This document shows, piece by piece, positions 1-7,157 of a DNA stretch of 18,560 nt. The DNA lies in contig DATMPQ010000343.1 of the NCBI GenBank assembly GCA_035567015.1, forward strand, positions 1-18,560, given 5' to 3'. Position 1 is the first letter of the stretch. Each line of letters begins with the position of its first letter. The position numbers were made by a program, and so were the translations under genes. The stretch is from AV133 sp035567015 (GTDB lineage Bacteria; Verrucomicrobiota; Verrucomicrobiia; Chthoniobacterales; UBA10450). The notes beneath the pieces are model-generated. The model was not told the DNA's origin and ran no database searches. It saw only the letters and a program-made list of their open reading frames with translations.

Positions 1-1041
1 GTTAAATTCGAGAATCCGCAGCCGAAACCAGCCGCAGATGAAGATGTCGATCTTGCGGACAGACAAAGCGGCGCGGCCGGTGAGATCACCGCTTCGCGCA
101 AAATGCGCGTTTTTGATGTGCCGCTCGAAGAAGCGCTTCGCATAACGAGAGAAGGCAAAGTGCCGCCCGAGCACATGGGAAATTGCTTTTATCTCGAATG
201 GTTTGGCGACACGAACGGTCGCGTCGTGATCGAGAGCACCGATTACAAGATCGAGACCTCCTCGGCCGAATGGACGCTCTCGGTCGAGGACGAACAAGAC
301 CAGATCGCAGCGAGCCATCAAGCAATTCGCGACTGGCTCGATCGTCTCGATGCATCGCATCACCGGGAACCGACGGAGTTCGATCCGGACGATGAGAAAC
401 GGCTCGATGAATTCGGTTACGAGAAACTCATGCGCGAATCCGACGTGCGCACCGACAAATACATCGAGCTTCTGGAAAAATATGAAGGTCATCCTGACCA
501 GGAAAAAATTGTCGCGCGCGAAATGGGATGGACATGGCTGGAGGAGGCGCTTGAAGCCGACGAACGCGGCGCCCTTCCGCCACGGGAAGATATCGAGGTC
601 CCTTCACTCGAACCGAATCCAATTACCGAAGGTGTCGATTGGGCGCGTGACAAAGACGGTCACATTCATCATCCCTTGACCAAACGCGCCTTCGAGAGAG
701 CAATGGCGATGTGGCATTTTTGCAACGAAAGCGGGCTGCTTGGGGAAAATGGCGACGCCGATTTGCGGCAAATGATTTTCCAATTTCAAACTGCCGGCGC
801 AAAAATCGCCGGCGCACTTGATAGCCTAGCTTACGATGAAGATCTGCGCGACGGTGGCTTCATCGTCGCCGCCCTCAAACGCGCGCTCAATTATTTGCAC
901 CAAAGCGTTTCGGCTGCCGAAAAAGTGGCCGCTAAAAATCTGCTTGATTCCGAACGACTGGAGTCCTTTCGCACAGATCTCTTCGAAGTTCGTGAAGAGA
1001 TTCTTCGATTAATGGAACGCTTCCGCGGGGATCGACAGTAA
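1..1041 (+). CDS. Unrecognised acidic protein, 5' end outside the window
   Basis: The reading frame is open from base 1 to the TAA at 1039-1041, so the gene probably begins left of the window. The first ATG inside is at 103 and would give 312 residues, but the 34 codons before it are also free of stops and protein-like. I recognise no family. The product is strongly charged (many D, E, R) with no signal peptide or membrane segment. The N-terminal part (about 35 residues from the ATG) has an ECF-like mix of aromatic residues (CFYLEWFGD). The C-terminal 100 residues are predicted helical. The following gene is on the opposite strand and convergent. Coding is supported by length and by residue composition without low-complexity bias. 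No function can be assigned. Confidence 0.75.
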   Translation, partial: VKFENPQPKPAADEDVDLADRQSGAAGEITASRKMRVFDVPLEEALRITREGKVPPEHMGNCFYLEWFGDTNGRVVIESTDYKIETSSAEWTLSVEDEQDQIAASHQAIRDWLDRLDASHHREPTEFDPDDEKRLDEFGYEKLMRESDVRTDKYIELLEKYEGHPDQEKIVAREMGWTWLEEALEADERGALPPREDIEVPSLEPNPITEGVDWARDKDGHIHHPLTKRAFERAMAMWHFCNESGLLGENGDADLRQMIFQFQTAGAKIAGALDSLAYDEDLRDGGFIVAALKRALNYLHQSVSAAEKVAAKNLLDSERLESFRTDLFEVREEILRLMERFRGDRQ

Positions 1042-1119
1042 CTTAACGCTATCCTCCGCCGCGTTGGTCTGATCAACAATGCTCGGATCAAGTAGTGGCG
1101 TCGAAGTTTGCTTTTTCTT

Positions 1120-1344
1120 CTACGGTTTTCTCTGTGCCTTTTGTGGCGCTGGAGTTGGCGTCGTCGCGGGCGTCCTCCAAGGATGCGTCTTGTCGATGTG
1201 TGGTGGCGGTTGCGGATGCGTGTCACGATAATGTTTTGCGCCCAAGCCCAGAACGAACGCCACCAGGACGAAGACCAGAACCCGTTTTTCCTCCGGCGTT
1301 AGAACAAAAATCTGACGCTGAGGCACCCGGCGTCTCGCGCTCAT
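1120..1344 (-). CDS. Small single-pass membrane protein with proline-rich tail
   Basis: 74 residues. A basic N-terminus (SARRRVPQRQ) precedes the motif LTPEEKRVL. One hydrophobic helix follows (about residues 22-37, VLVFVLVAFVLGLG), then a tail rich in Pro, Thr, His and Lys. The layout fits a type II or tail-exposed inner-membrane miniprotein. It recalls the membrane-anchoring N-terminus of short ComEA-like proteins, but no helix-hairpin-helix domain follows. It lies 109 bases downstream of the LolA-like gene on the same strand and could be the last gene of that transcript. ATG start at 1342-1344 without a clear Shine-Dalgarno. Function unknown. Support is the clean membrane-helix pattern and the lack of a better frame here. 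Confidence 0.6.
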   Translation of the reverse strand: MSARRRVPQRQIFVLTPEEKRVLVFVLVAFVLGLGAKHYRDTHPQPPPHIDKTHPWRTPATTPTPAPQKAQRKP

Positions 1345-1453
1345 TTGTGACGCGGTCTCACATGCACAAAGCGATATTTGGCCCGAATATTTTGGTCGTA
1401 GAAGCGCGCTTTCATCGCTCCTGGTCTAACAGTTTCACCGCGCGCGGTCGAGT

Positions 1454-2119
1454 TTACTTGCCGAGCGGCGTCGTGATCTCGGTTCCGGGCGGCGGCGTGA
1501 ATTCGAATGTTGATGGTGGAATCGATCCAGTCACGTGGTTCGAATATGTCGTCACGATGCGATCGCCGTTCGGTTGCAGCATCTCGGTGCGCTGCGCTCG
1601 CGATTCCGCGTTAATTTGAACAGTCAACCGTTGAAAAAATCTTTTGAGTGACGGCCGGCGCGGCACGAGATCGAGTTGGTAACCATTGTCAACCTCGCTC
1701 GCAGTCACGTGATAATTGCTCTCGAGATCTTGAAGATTTAACCCAGCAAGGAGAGCGGCAATAGTCGCGTCCAGGGGTGAGCGTTTGCCTAACGAGTAAT
1801 GTTCGGCCGATTTAAAATTCGGATAATAAATCCACAGCTGCTGCCCGTCGCTCACGGTCACACTCGGTGAAGTTCCTTTCACTTCACGGCGAAATTTATC
1901 GGGGGCCTGAAACCAAACCTTCCCCGCGCTCATGATCGGTTTGGTCATGAGGTGGATGAATTTCTCTTCCTGAAAATCGGCCTGCATTTGTGGCGCCGCG
2001 GCGCGCTTGTCCCGAATTTGGGCGAGAAGACCCTTTAGATCAGTCGGTGAAAGCGGTTCGGCGTGGGCTGGGACGATGAGGTTGATAAGCGCGCAGATCG
2101 CGAAAAGAATTTTACGCAT
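1454..2119 (-). CDS. LolA-like periplasmic lipoprotein/lipid carrier
   Basis: 221 residues from the ATG at 2117-2119. This start is chosen because it begins a clear signal peptide (MRKILFAICALINLIVPAHA, cleavage after AHA). An upstream TTG at 2243-2245 would add 42 residues translated from a dispersed repeat. The mature part fits the LolA/LolB-like half-barrel: an early helix (LLAQIRDKRAAAPQMQADF), then GKVWFQAPDKFRREV, a VSDGQQLWIYYP-type strand and FEFTPPPGTEI near the C-terminus. LolA carries lipoproteins across the periplasm. Paralogues next to MMPL exporters are typical of aryl-polyene-type lipid clusters, where they are thought to serve the exported lipid. The adjacent MMPL gene suggests this special role rather than the housekeeping one; that is inference. 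Confidence 0.8.
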   Translation of the reverse strand: MRKILFAICALINLIVPAHAEPLSPTDLKGLLAQIRDKRAAAPQMQADFQEEKFIHLMTKPIMSAGKVWFQAPDKFRREVKGTSPSVTVSDGQQLWIYYPNFKSAEHYSLGKRSPLDATIAALLAGLNLQDLESNYHVTASEVDNGYQLDLVPRRPSLKRFFQRLTVQINAESRAQRTEMLQPNGDRIVTTYSNHVTGSIPPSTFEFTPPPGTEITTPLGK

Positions 2120-2142
2120 AACGGGATTGTCGATGTTAGCGC

Positions 2143-2272
2143 GGGTCGCCGAACCCGCCTGTGGCGGGCAGTCCTTCAACACATGCGGTGAACTCGTCTT
2201 GAGTGCAAACAGAAGGAGCTGGGCGACCCAGCTGATTGGTTTCAATCGGCTGCCTTGGCGCGAGGTGGGTCG
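2143..2272 (-). repeat. Composite palindromic repeat, copy A
   Basis: Two conserved blocks, 2143-2177 and 2212-2272, flank a 34-nt unrelated core. The left block contains CCCGCC-TGT-GGCGGG and ends in GTCCTTC. The right block begins GAAGGAGC, which can pair with it, then forms GCTGGG-CGA-CCCAGC and a second stem GCTGATTG-GTTT-CAATCGGC. A second copy lies at 6742-6873 in the same orientation. The right block overlaps the last ten codons and stop of the MMPL gene; the remainder fills the gap before the LolA-like gene. Confidence 0.75.
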
Positions 2273-4770
2273 ATCTTATCTTCGCGCCACAGTTTCGGTT
2301 TAGCCGCGGCCGACGCCGGCAACGTGAAAAAAATTGTCGCGACCAGACTCCAGAAGATGCCGATGGCGCACGTGATGCCAAGTCCGCTGAGCGAGGGATT
2401 CCTGGCGATCCCTAACGAGCCGAACCCGCTTATCGCGGTCAGACCGGCAAGTATGACCGGCTTCACCACACCCGCGACGTCATGCTCGAGTTCGCGCGTC
2501 TTTTGCCACACGAGCACGACATAAATCCCGTAATCGACGCCGATCGCGAGGACGAGTCGAAAGGAAAGGACGTTGAGCAAGTTCAAACGGATGTTCAGCA
2601 GTTTCATCGAGGCGACCATGGCTCCGATCGCAAACGCGAGTGTGATCACTTGAATGATCCAGAGGCGCAAGTCGCGATACAAGATTGCGAGCAATGAGAT
2701 GTCGAAGATGGCCATCAACGCGCTGATAATGAGGAGTTGCCGATGCGACCACGGGAGCAAATCGGCCAGGGCGTAACTCCAGCCGGACAAAATCATCGGG
2801 ACGCCGGGCACCGGCAGATCGTGCCCCAAGTCCTCCGCTTGCGCGTGCGTGGAAATCGGTTTGTTCGTCGTGACAAAACCAGTGGTAAGGAGCGGATTCT
2901 TGGCAAGATAGCGATCGATCAAGAACCACCAGCTCGACGCTTTCGGCAATTGACTGCGCCAATTTGGCAGCGGCGCATTTGAATCGACAACCCGTTGCAA
3001 TTCATTCAGCAGGGTGAAAGCCGTTGCGAATGAGTCGCGGTTGAATCCTTCCGCCTCGATCGTTTCTTCAAGTGCTTGGCGCGTTGTTTGAAAATTAGTT
3101 GCGCGCAAGTATTCGCGATTTCTTTGCATCGAGTTCGGTGAAAGACAAAGCGCTGCGGGCGTGGAGAAGCTTTTGATTTTGCCCGCAGCTTGGAGCGCGC
3201 TCCAATGCGCTGAGACTTTCTGCCAGTCGTCGTACAGTTCTTGCGGATCGCGCGCCTGTACAATCGCCAGGACCGGTTCCCAGCGTATCGGCATTTTGCG
3301 CATGATTGCTTCCAACGCGTTACCGGCGCGGCTGTTTTTCGGCTCAAGCGAACGCGTGCTCGCCTCGAAATGAAGCGGAGGGACGGGCGAAAACCCGATT
3401 GCACTCAGCAGCAACAAAATCGCGGTCGAGAAAATCAACACCGGCGCAGGACGCCGCACGCTAAAACCCACATATTTCTTGACGATCTCGAAGACCCAGT
3501 CGTGCCGGAGTGGTGGCTGCCGTTCGCGAACGAAGAGAAACAAAATCGTGCACATGAAGAGACCGGCAAAGAAAATGCCGATGGCGATCAGCACACCGAG
3601 CTGGGAGAAGCCCAACGAACCGCTCAGGACAAGCGCGAGAAAGCCGACAGCCGTCGTGAGCGCGCCAAAAAAAACAGCGCGGCCAAGTTTTGCCACTGAG
3701 GTGGCGATGGCATCACGATGCGATTCCCTGTCGGTCCGCGCTTGCTGGTAACGCCCAAAGATAAGGATTGCAAAATCGACGCCCAACCCGACCAGAATCG
3801 CGCAGAACCCGACGGCGACCATGCTCAGGCGGCCAAAAACCAAAAGGCCGAGGGCCAGCGCCACCAAGCAGGAGAGCAGAAGCGAAAATCCCATTCCGAG
3901 AAGCGGAATCCAACGATGAAAGCCAAAGAAAAAGATGATGCCGACGAGCAAAATCGATCCGAGCAAGGTGGCGACGATGTCGTAACGCATGCTCAATGAA
4001 ATCTCGGCGACATAAGCGGAGCGGCCAGTCACCAGAACTTCGAGCGGTCCGCCCTCCCAGCCGTCGCGTGCGTGGGGGCGAAACGCATTCACCTGCCGCA
4101 TCAAGCGTTGACATTCGAATGCGCTGATTGAGGTCTGATTCGTGACCGCGAGAAAAACTCGCATCGTTCGGTCGGGAGAGGTGAGGGGCTGCTCCTCTTC
4201 GAGGGCGTTGCGTTCGGCGAAAGGTTTGAGCGCGGGCGCGATCAAGCCCAACGGATCGAACGAGAGCTCGAATTCCGGTCTCGGCGAGCCGGCTTCAATC
4301 TGCTGATGCAGTCGACGCAAGCGCTCGCGCATTTTTTCCGGCTGCAAGATCGACATTGTCTCGTCGAAAGCAGCCGCCTCGAGATTCAAGAGCAGCGGCA
4401 CGGCAATCGATTGCAGATCGCGAAGTCCATCCGGCGTCTCCATCGGCGAGCCGGCCAGTACACGCTCGCACCAGGGTTGACGACGCAGATTATCCGCGAA
4501 TATCGGCGCGAACTCTTCCAGCTTATCGACGTCGGCCGGATGGCAAAGGAGGGCGAAGGTGAGTTCGCGGGTCTGCTCGAAATCGCGATCGTAAATTTTT
4601 AATCCGGCAATGGAGCTGAACTTCACCGGCAAAATGTTGAGCACGTCAGAGTCAAGCCGCATCTGCGTGACGAGGATCGCAATGCAAACGGTGGCGAGCG
4701 CGGCAACACCGCACCAAACGAGCCCACGCCGTTGCGTAATAACTCGGGCGATGAAATCACTGATCCGCAT
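2242..4770 (-). CDS. MMPL/RND-superfamily exporter
   Basis: 842 residues from ATG 4768-4770 (MRISDF). An in-frame ATG seven codons upstream lies in a repetitive leader and is less likely. The layout is the RND/MMPL duplication. TM1 (residues 17-35) is followed by a large periplasmic domain (about 36-265) and a five-helix bundle (about 268-415) carrying GLGVDFAI. The second half repeats this, with IGVDYGIYVVLVWQ in its bundle (about 690-820). It is expected to move a lipid or lipid-linked product across or out of the inner membrane using the proton gradient. Its neighbours (lipoprotein, LolA-like carrier, halogenase-like enzyme) match the transport part of aryl-polyene-type clusters; HpnN-like hopanoid transport is an alternative. 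The last nine residues (DPPRAKAAD) and the stop are encoded inside repeat copy A. Confidence 0.85.
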   Translation of the reverse strand: MRISDFIARVITQRRGLVWCGVAALATVCIAILVTQMRLDSDVLNILPVKFSSIAGLKIYDRDFEQTRELTFALLCHPADVDKLEEFAPIFADNLRRQPWCERVLAGSPMETPDGLRDLQSIAVPLLLNLEAAAFDETMSILQPEKMRERLRRLHQQIEAGSPRPEFELSFDPLGLIAPALKPFAERNALEEEQPLTSPDRTMRVFLAVTNQTSISAFECQRLMRQVNAFRPHARDGWEGGPLEVLVTGRSAYVAEISLSMRYDIVATLLGSILLVGIIFFFGFHRWIPLLGMGFSLLLSCLVALALGLLVFGRLSMVAVGFCAILVGLGVDFAILIFGRYQQARTDRESHRDAIATSVAKLGRAVFFGALTTAVGFLALVLSGSLGFSQLGVLIAIGIFFAGLFMCTILFLFVRERQPPLRHDWVFEIVKKYVGFSVRRPAPVLIFSTAILLLLSAIGFSPVPPLHFEASTRSLEPKNSRAGNALEAIMRKMPIRWEPVLAIVQARDPQELYDDWQKVSAHWSALQAAGKIKSFSTPAALCLSPNSMQRNREYLRATNFQTTRQALEETIEAEGFNRDSFATAFTLLNELQRVVDSNAPLPNWRSQLPKASSWWFLIDRYLAKNPLLTTGFVTTNKPISTHAQAEDLGHDLPVPGVPMILSGWSYALADLLPWSHRQLLIISALMAIFDISLLAILYRDLRLWIIQVITLAFAIGAMVASMKLLNIRLNLLNVLSFRLVLAIGVDYGIYVVLVWQKTRELEHDVAGVVKPVILAGLTAISGFGSLGIARNPSLSGLGITCAIGIFWSLVATIFFTLPASAAAKPKLWREDKIDPPRAKAAD

Positions 4771-4805
4771 GAGCGAACCACGAATGAACACGAATCGACA
4801 CTAAG
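4771..4805. repeat. Short direct-repeat leader in front of the MMPL gene
   Basis: Two adjacent 10-base units start at 4779 and 4789 (CACGAATGAA, CACGAATCGA), followed by a third partial CAC. They occupy the sequence immediately upstream of the MMPL start codon. Phrases of this kind recur as intergenic filler in related genomes, as I recall them. No Shine-Dalgarno is present here. The unit supplies an extra in-frame ATG at 4789-4791. Confidence 0.35.
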
Positions 4806-4884
4806 TTGCCAATCCTGCGTCAGCGCTTCGGGTTTCTATTCCAGAAACCTTTTTGGACAACAGATGCAGCCATTCGCTCATGAA

Positions 4885-4941
4885 CCCTCACCCGGCGCTG
4901 CGCGTCCGCCTCTCCCTAAGGGAGAGAATTGAGGTGAGGGT
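4885..4941. repeat. Nested palindrome between lipoprotein and MMPL genes
   Basis: Outer arms CCCTCACC (4885-4892) and GGTGAGGG (4933-4940) enclose an inner hairpin CTCTCCC-TAA-GGGAGAG (4910-4926). This is the widespread CCCTCACCC/CCTCTCCC-type intergenic palindrome seen in many proteobacterial and other genomes. It lies in the 223-base gap between two genes of the same presumed transcript and could act as an attenuator or an RNA-stabilising stem. No long T run follows on the minus strand. Confidence 0.7.
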
Positions 4942-4993
4942 AATAAGTAGCGTGCGATTTTCAGAACGCGTTTGGTGTCACCAGCTCGCGTTG

Positions 4994-5446
4994 TTAGAAT
5001 CGAAGTAAAAAAGTTTCCGCACCGGCGACGTGCCGCACTAATCGTCGCTCCTGCGCGTGAATGAGTTTGTCGCGTAAAGCGAGCCAGCCACGCAATTGCG
5101 GCGGCGCTTGTTCGATTGGACCGGACCAGCCCCCGCGCGCGAACGGGCCTTTGACTTCGGCGAAGTTCGCGTCTTCCCGCAAAAACAAAAGCGTCACGCC
5201 TGGCCCTTTTGAAAACGTCAGCTCGAGCTCGCCATTCGTGGAAAAGCGAACAAACGCATCACCGATGAGCGTTGTTCCCGGCGCGCGATATAAAAGTTGT
5301 CCAGTGCGTATCTGCCAATCGTTTGTCGGTTCGGCAAATTGATGCCGCGAAATCGTCGCGCAACTCGTTAGGTTGGTAATCGCGCACGCCAGGAGAGTCC
5401 ACTTGCCGAGGCGCGTGAGGTCACTCGCCCCTATCTGGCCGCTCAT
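4994..5446 (-). CDS. Small lipoprotein of the lipid-export module
   Basis: 150 residues. The start ATG (5444-5446) overlaps the TGA of the oxidoreductase gene as ATGA, so the two are probably translationally coupled. After a short N-terminus (MSGQIGASDLTRLGKW) comes a hydrophobic stretch (TLLACAITNLTSC) ending in a lipobox-like LTSC at about residue 29, so Cys29 would be lipidated. The mature part is short and beta-rich (GQLLYRAPGTTLIGD, GELELTFSKGPGVTLLFL), compatible with a small lipid-binding barrel. I do not recognise the family. By position it corresponds to the DUF3261-type lipoprotein found beside MMPL and LolA-like genes in aryl-polyene clusters, but I see no convincing sequence match. 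A longer ORF in this frame reaching 6109 is a shadow of the upstream gene. Confidence 0.75.
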   Translation of the reverse strand: MSGQIGASDLTRLGKWTLLACAITNLTSCATISRHQFAEPTNDWQIRTGQLLYRAPGTTLIGDAFVRFSTNGELELTFSKGPGVTLLFLREDANFAEVKGPFARGGWSGPIEQAPPQLRGWLALRDKLIHAQERRLVRHVAGAETFLLRF

Positions 5447-6795
5447 GAAATCGCGCCGATTGTTGCGGGCGAAACCTGCGGCTCTTCTTTTTTCGGCACG
5501 AGCGTAAGCCGGGGCGAGAGCGCGAAGAAACGTTGCGCGTTCACGAAAAAGTAAAACAGCCACATGCGCCATTTGATGGCGAGACTCTTTCCTTCGTTGC
5601 CTGCGAGCACGGCGTTGACAGCGGCGGCGATTTGCATTGTGTCGGTCGGGTTGAGAAACACCTCGATGAATTCCTTGCCACGGCGATACCACGCATTCAC
5701 GAACGCGAGATAGATGTCCATGACATGATTGACAGTGCGCGCATAGTTCTTGAAAAGGCGCCGCTTGCGCGCTTCGTCGCGCAAAACCTCGTCTAGTGTG
5801 TCGGCGGCCTTTTCCGCGGACATGATCGCCAAAAAAACGCCGCTGCTGAAAACCGGATCGATGAATCCGGCGGCGTCGCCCACGAGCAGCCAGCGGTCGC
5901 CGAAAAGTTTTGTGTTCCGGTACGAGTAATCGCCGGCGGAATAAACCGGCGAGACGCGCTCGGCCCTTTTCATTCGCTCGAGTACCATCGGCTGTTCGTC
6001 GATGCATTTTTCGAGCGCCGTTTCCGGCGAAAGTTTCATCGCGCGAAACGTGGGGGTATCCATGACAACGCCGATGCTCATGCGCGTGGTCGTCAGGGGA
6101 ATCATCCAAAACCAGCGGTCGAGGCCGCGCACCATGCGAATGAGTGTGCCGTCAATGCCCTCGGCGCGATCGACGTTCTCGTAATGCGCGAAGACGGAAA
6201 ACTTCTGCAGATGATCGTACATTTTTTTGACTTTGAAAAAACTGCCGAGCTTCGTTTGCCGGCCGCTGCAATCGAGCAGATAGCGAGCTTCGATTGTCGA
6301 TCTTGCGCCGGTGGGCGTTTCCATGTCGATCTTCGCGCGATCGTTCTCGAAAGTGATGTTCTTCACATCTGTTTCTTCGTGGACTTCAGCGCCGTTTTCG
6401 CGCGAGTGATCGAGCAAAAGCTTGTCGAACTCGGAGCGAGTGACCTGATAGGCGCGGTCGCGTCGCGCGCGGAAACCGTCTTTGAAGTAAAACTTTGCGC
6501 CTTTCGTTCCGCAGGCGGCGACAATTTCGCCGCCGAATTTCGGCAGAAACGTGCGGTCAAGTTTTTCGCGCACGCCGAGGCGATCGAACGTTTGCGTGCT
6601 AAAAGGCAGGAGCGATTCGCCGATGTGAAAGCGGGGAAATTTTTCACGTTCGAGGACGATCACGCGCCGACCGGCGCGCGCGAGCAAGGTCGCCGCAGTA
6701 CTGCCAGCCGGGCCCCCGCCGATGATGGCGACGTCGTAGATGTCGCCGAACCCGCTGCTGGCGGGCAGCTCCTTCGACCGAAACCAAGTCTTCAT
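5443..6795 (-). CDS. FAD-dependent oxidoreductase, flavin halogenase-like
   Basis: 450 residues from ATG 6793-6795. The dinucleotide-binding motif GGGPAG is at 26-31, GESLLP at 59-64, GDAAGFIDP at 306-313 and DPVFSSGV at 313-320. A WxWxIP motif (W228, W230, I232, P233) and a lysine in a PKFGG context (K86) resemble the signature and catalytic lysine of flavin-dependent halogenases. The variant class acting on carrier-bound or lipid phenolics is the closest analogue. Related enzymes (COG0644) also reduce or hydroxylate polyenes and isoprenoids, so substrate and halogenation are unproven. It needs a separate flavin reductase, which is not in this window. Residues 4-18 (WFRSKELPASSGFGD) are encoded by repeat copy B; homologues normally go from the first residues straight to YDVAIIGGG. 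An ATG at 6832-6834 lies wholly in the repeat and would add 13 residues. It is the first gene of the module. Confidence 0.85.
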   Translation of the reverse strand: MKTWFRSKELPASSGFGDIYDVAIIGGGPAGSTAATLLARAGRRVIVLEREKFPRFHIGESLLPFSTQTFDRLGVREKLDRTFLPKFGGEIVAACGTKGAKFYFKDGFRARRDRAYQVTRSEFDKLLLDHSRENGAEVHEETDVKNITFENDRAKIDMETPTGARSTIEARYLLDCSGRQTKLGSFFKVKKMYDHLQKFSVFAHYENVDRAEGIDGTLIRMVRGLDRWFWMIPLTTTRMSIGVVMDTPTFRAMKLSPETALEKCIDEQPMVLERMKRAERVSPVYSAGDYSYRNTKLFGDRWLLVGDAAGFIDPVFSSGVFLAIMSAEKAADTLDEVLRDEARKRRLFKNYARTVNHVMDIYLAFVNAWYRRGKEFIEVFLNPTDTMQIAAAVNAVLAGNEGKSLAIKWRMWLFYFFVNAQRFFALSPRLTLVPKKEEPQVSPATIGAIS

Positions 6796-6873
6796 ATAGC
6801 AAGCCGAATTGAAGGAGCTGGGCGACCCAGCCATTTCATCGAAGTGGCTGCCCTTCGGGCGCGTAGCGGGTCG
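6742..6873 (-). repeat. Composite palindromic repeat, copy B
   Basis: Same element as 2143-2272. The left block, 6742-6775, runs from GTCGCCGAACCCGC through GGCGGGCA to GCTCCTTC. The core is 35 nt and unrelated to copy A's. The right block, 6811-6873, starts GAAGGAGC, contains GCTGGG-CGA-CCCAGC, and ends GCGTAGCGGGTCG. The second stem of the right block reads, on the minus strand, AGCCACTTC-GAT-GAAATGGCT. This differs from copy A at several paired positions while keeping most pairs. The element covers the 5' end of the oxidoreductase gene and its leader. Confidence 0.75.
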
Positions 6874-6991
6874 TTCTTCATTCGAAGCTCATGTTAGCAA
6901 AGTTCGCGGCGAAGCAAAGCAGATCGGCTGCGCGATGCGATGCTGGTGAGGTTGCGACATTTCATGATCCGAATTAACAGAACATCTGAGA

Positions 6992-7132
6992 ATGAAATTG
7001 ATCGACCGGCTTGTCAGCCGCGAGTTGGTGGTCAACGTGCTTTTCGCAATCCTGGTGTTGAACCTCGTACTGGTGGTGGGCAACATCTTTCGCAAGTTGC
7101 TTCCCTTGCTCGTGAACCACGATGTGCCGATG
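6992..7132 (+). pseudogene. N-terminal remnant of an LptF/LptG-type permease
   Basis: The first 47 codons (MKLIDRLVSRELVVN, then a hydrophobic helix, then GNIFRKLLPLLVNHDVP) match the start of YjgP/YjgQ-family LptF/LptG permeases. These are about 350-400 residues long and move lipopolysaccharide from the inner membrane. After residue 47 the frame loses family character (VFRGNNQRRE) and runs out of frame into the following phosphatase gene, ending at 7303. The remaining ~300 residues are absent. The start is preserved with a weak TGAGA just before the ATG, so a truncated peptide may still be made. Deletion, insertion of the arsC segment, or an assembly join near 7130-7157 are all possible. Confidence 0.6.
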
Positions 7133-7157
7133 GTATTTCGCGGAAACAACCAGCGGC

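Noticed and set aside
1095..1619. 174-codon plus-strand ORF
   Set aside because: It is antisense to the small membrane protein and the LolA-like gene, with no family features.
4994..6109. Long minus-strand ORF of 371 codons covering the lipoprotein
   Set aside because: Its first 220 codons overlap the conserved FAD enzyme in another frame and are Arg/His-rich. The lipoprotein begins at 5446 with a signal sequence and ATGA coupling.
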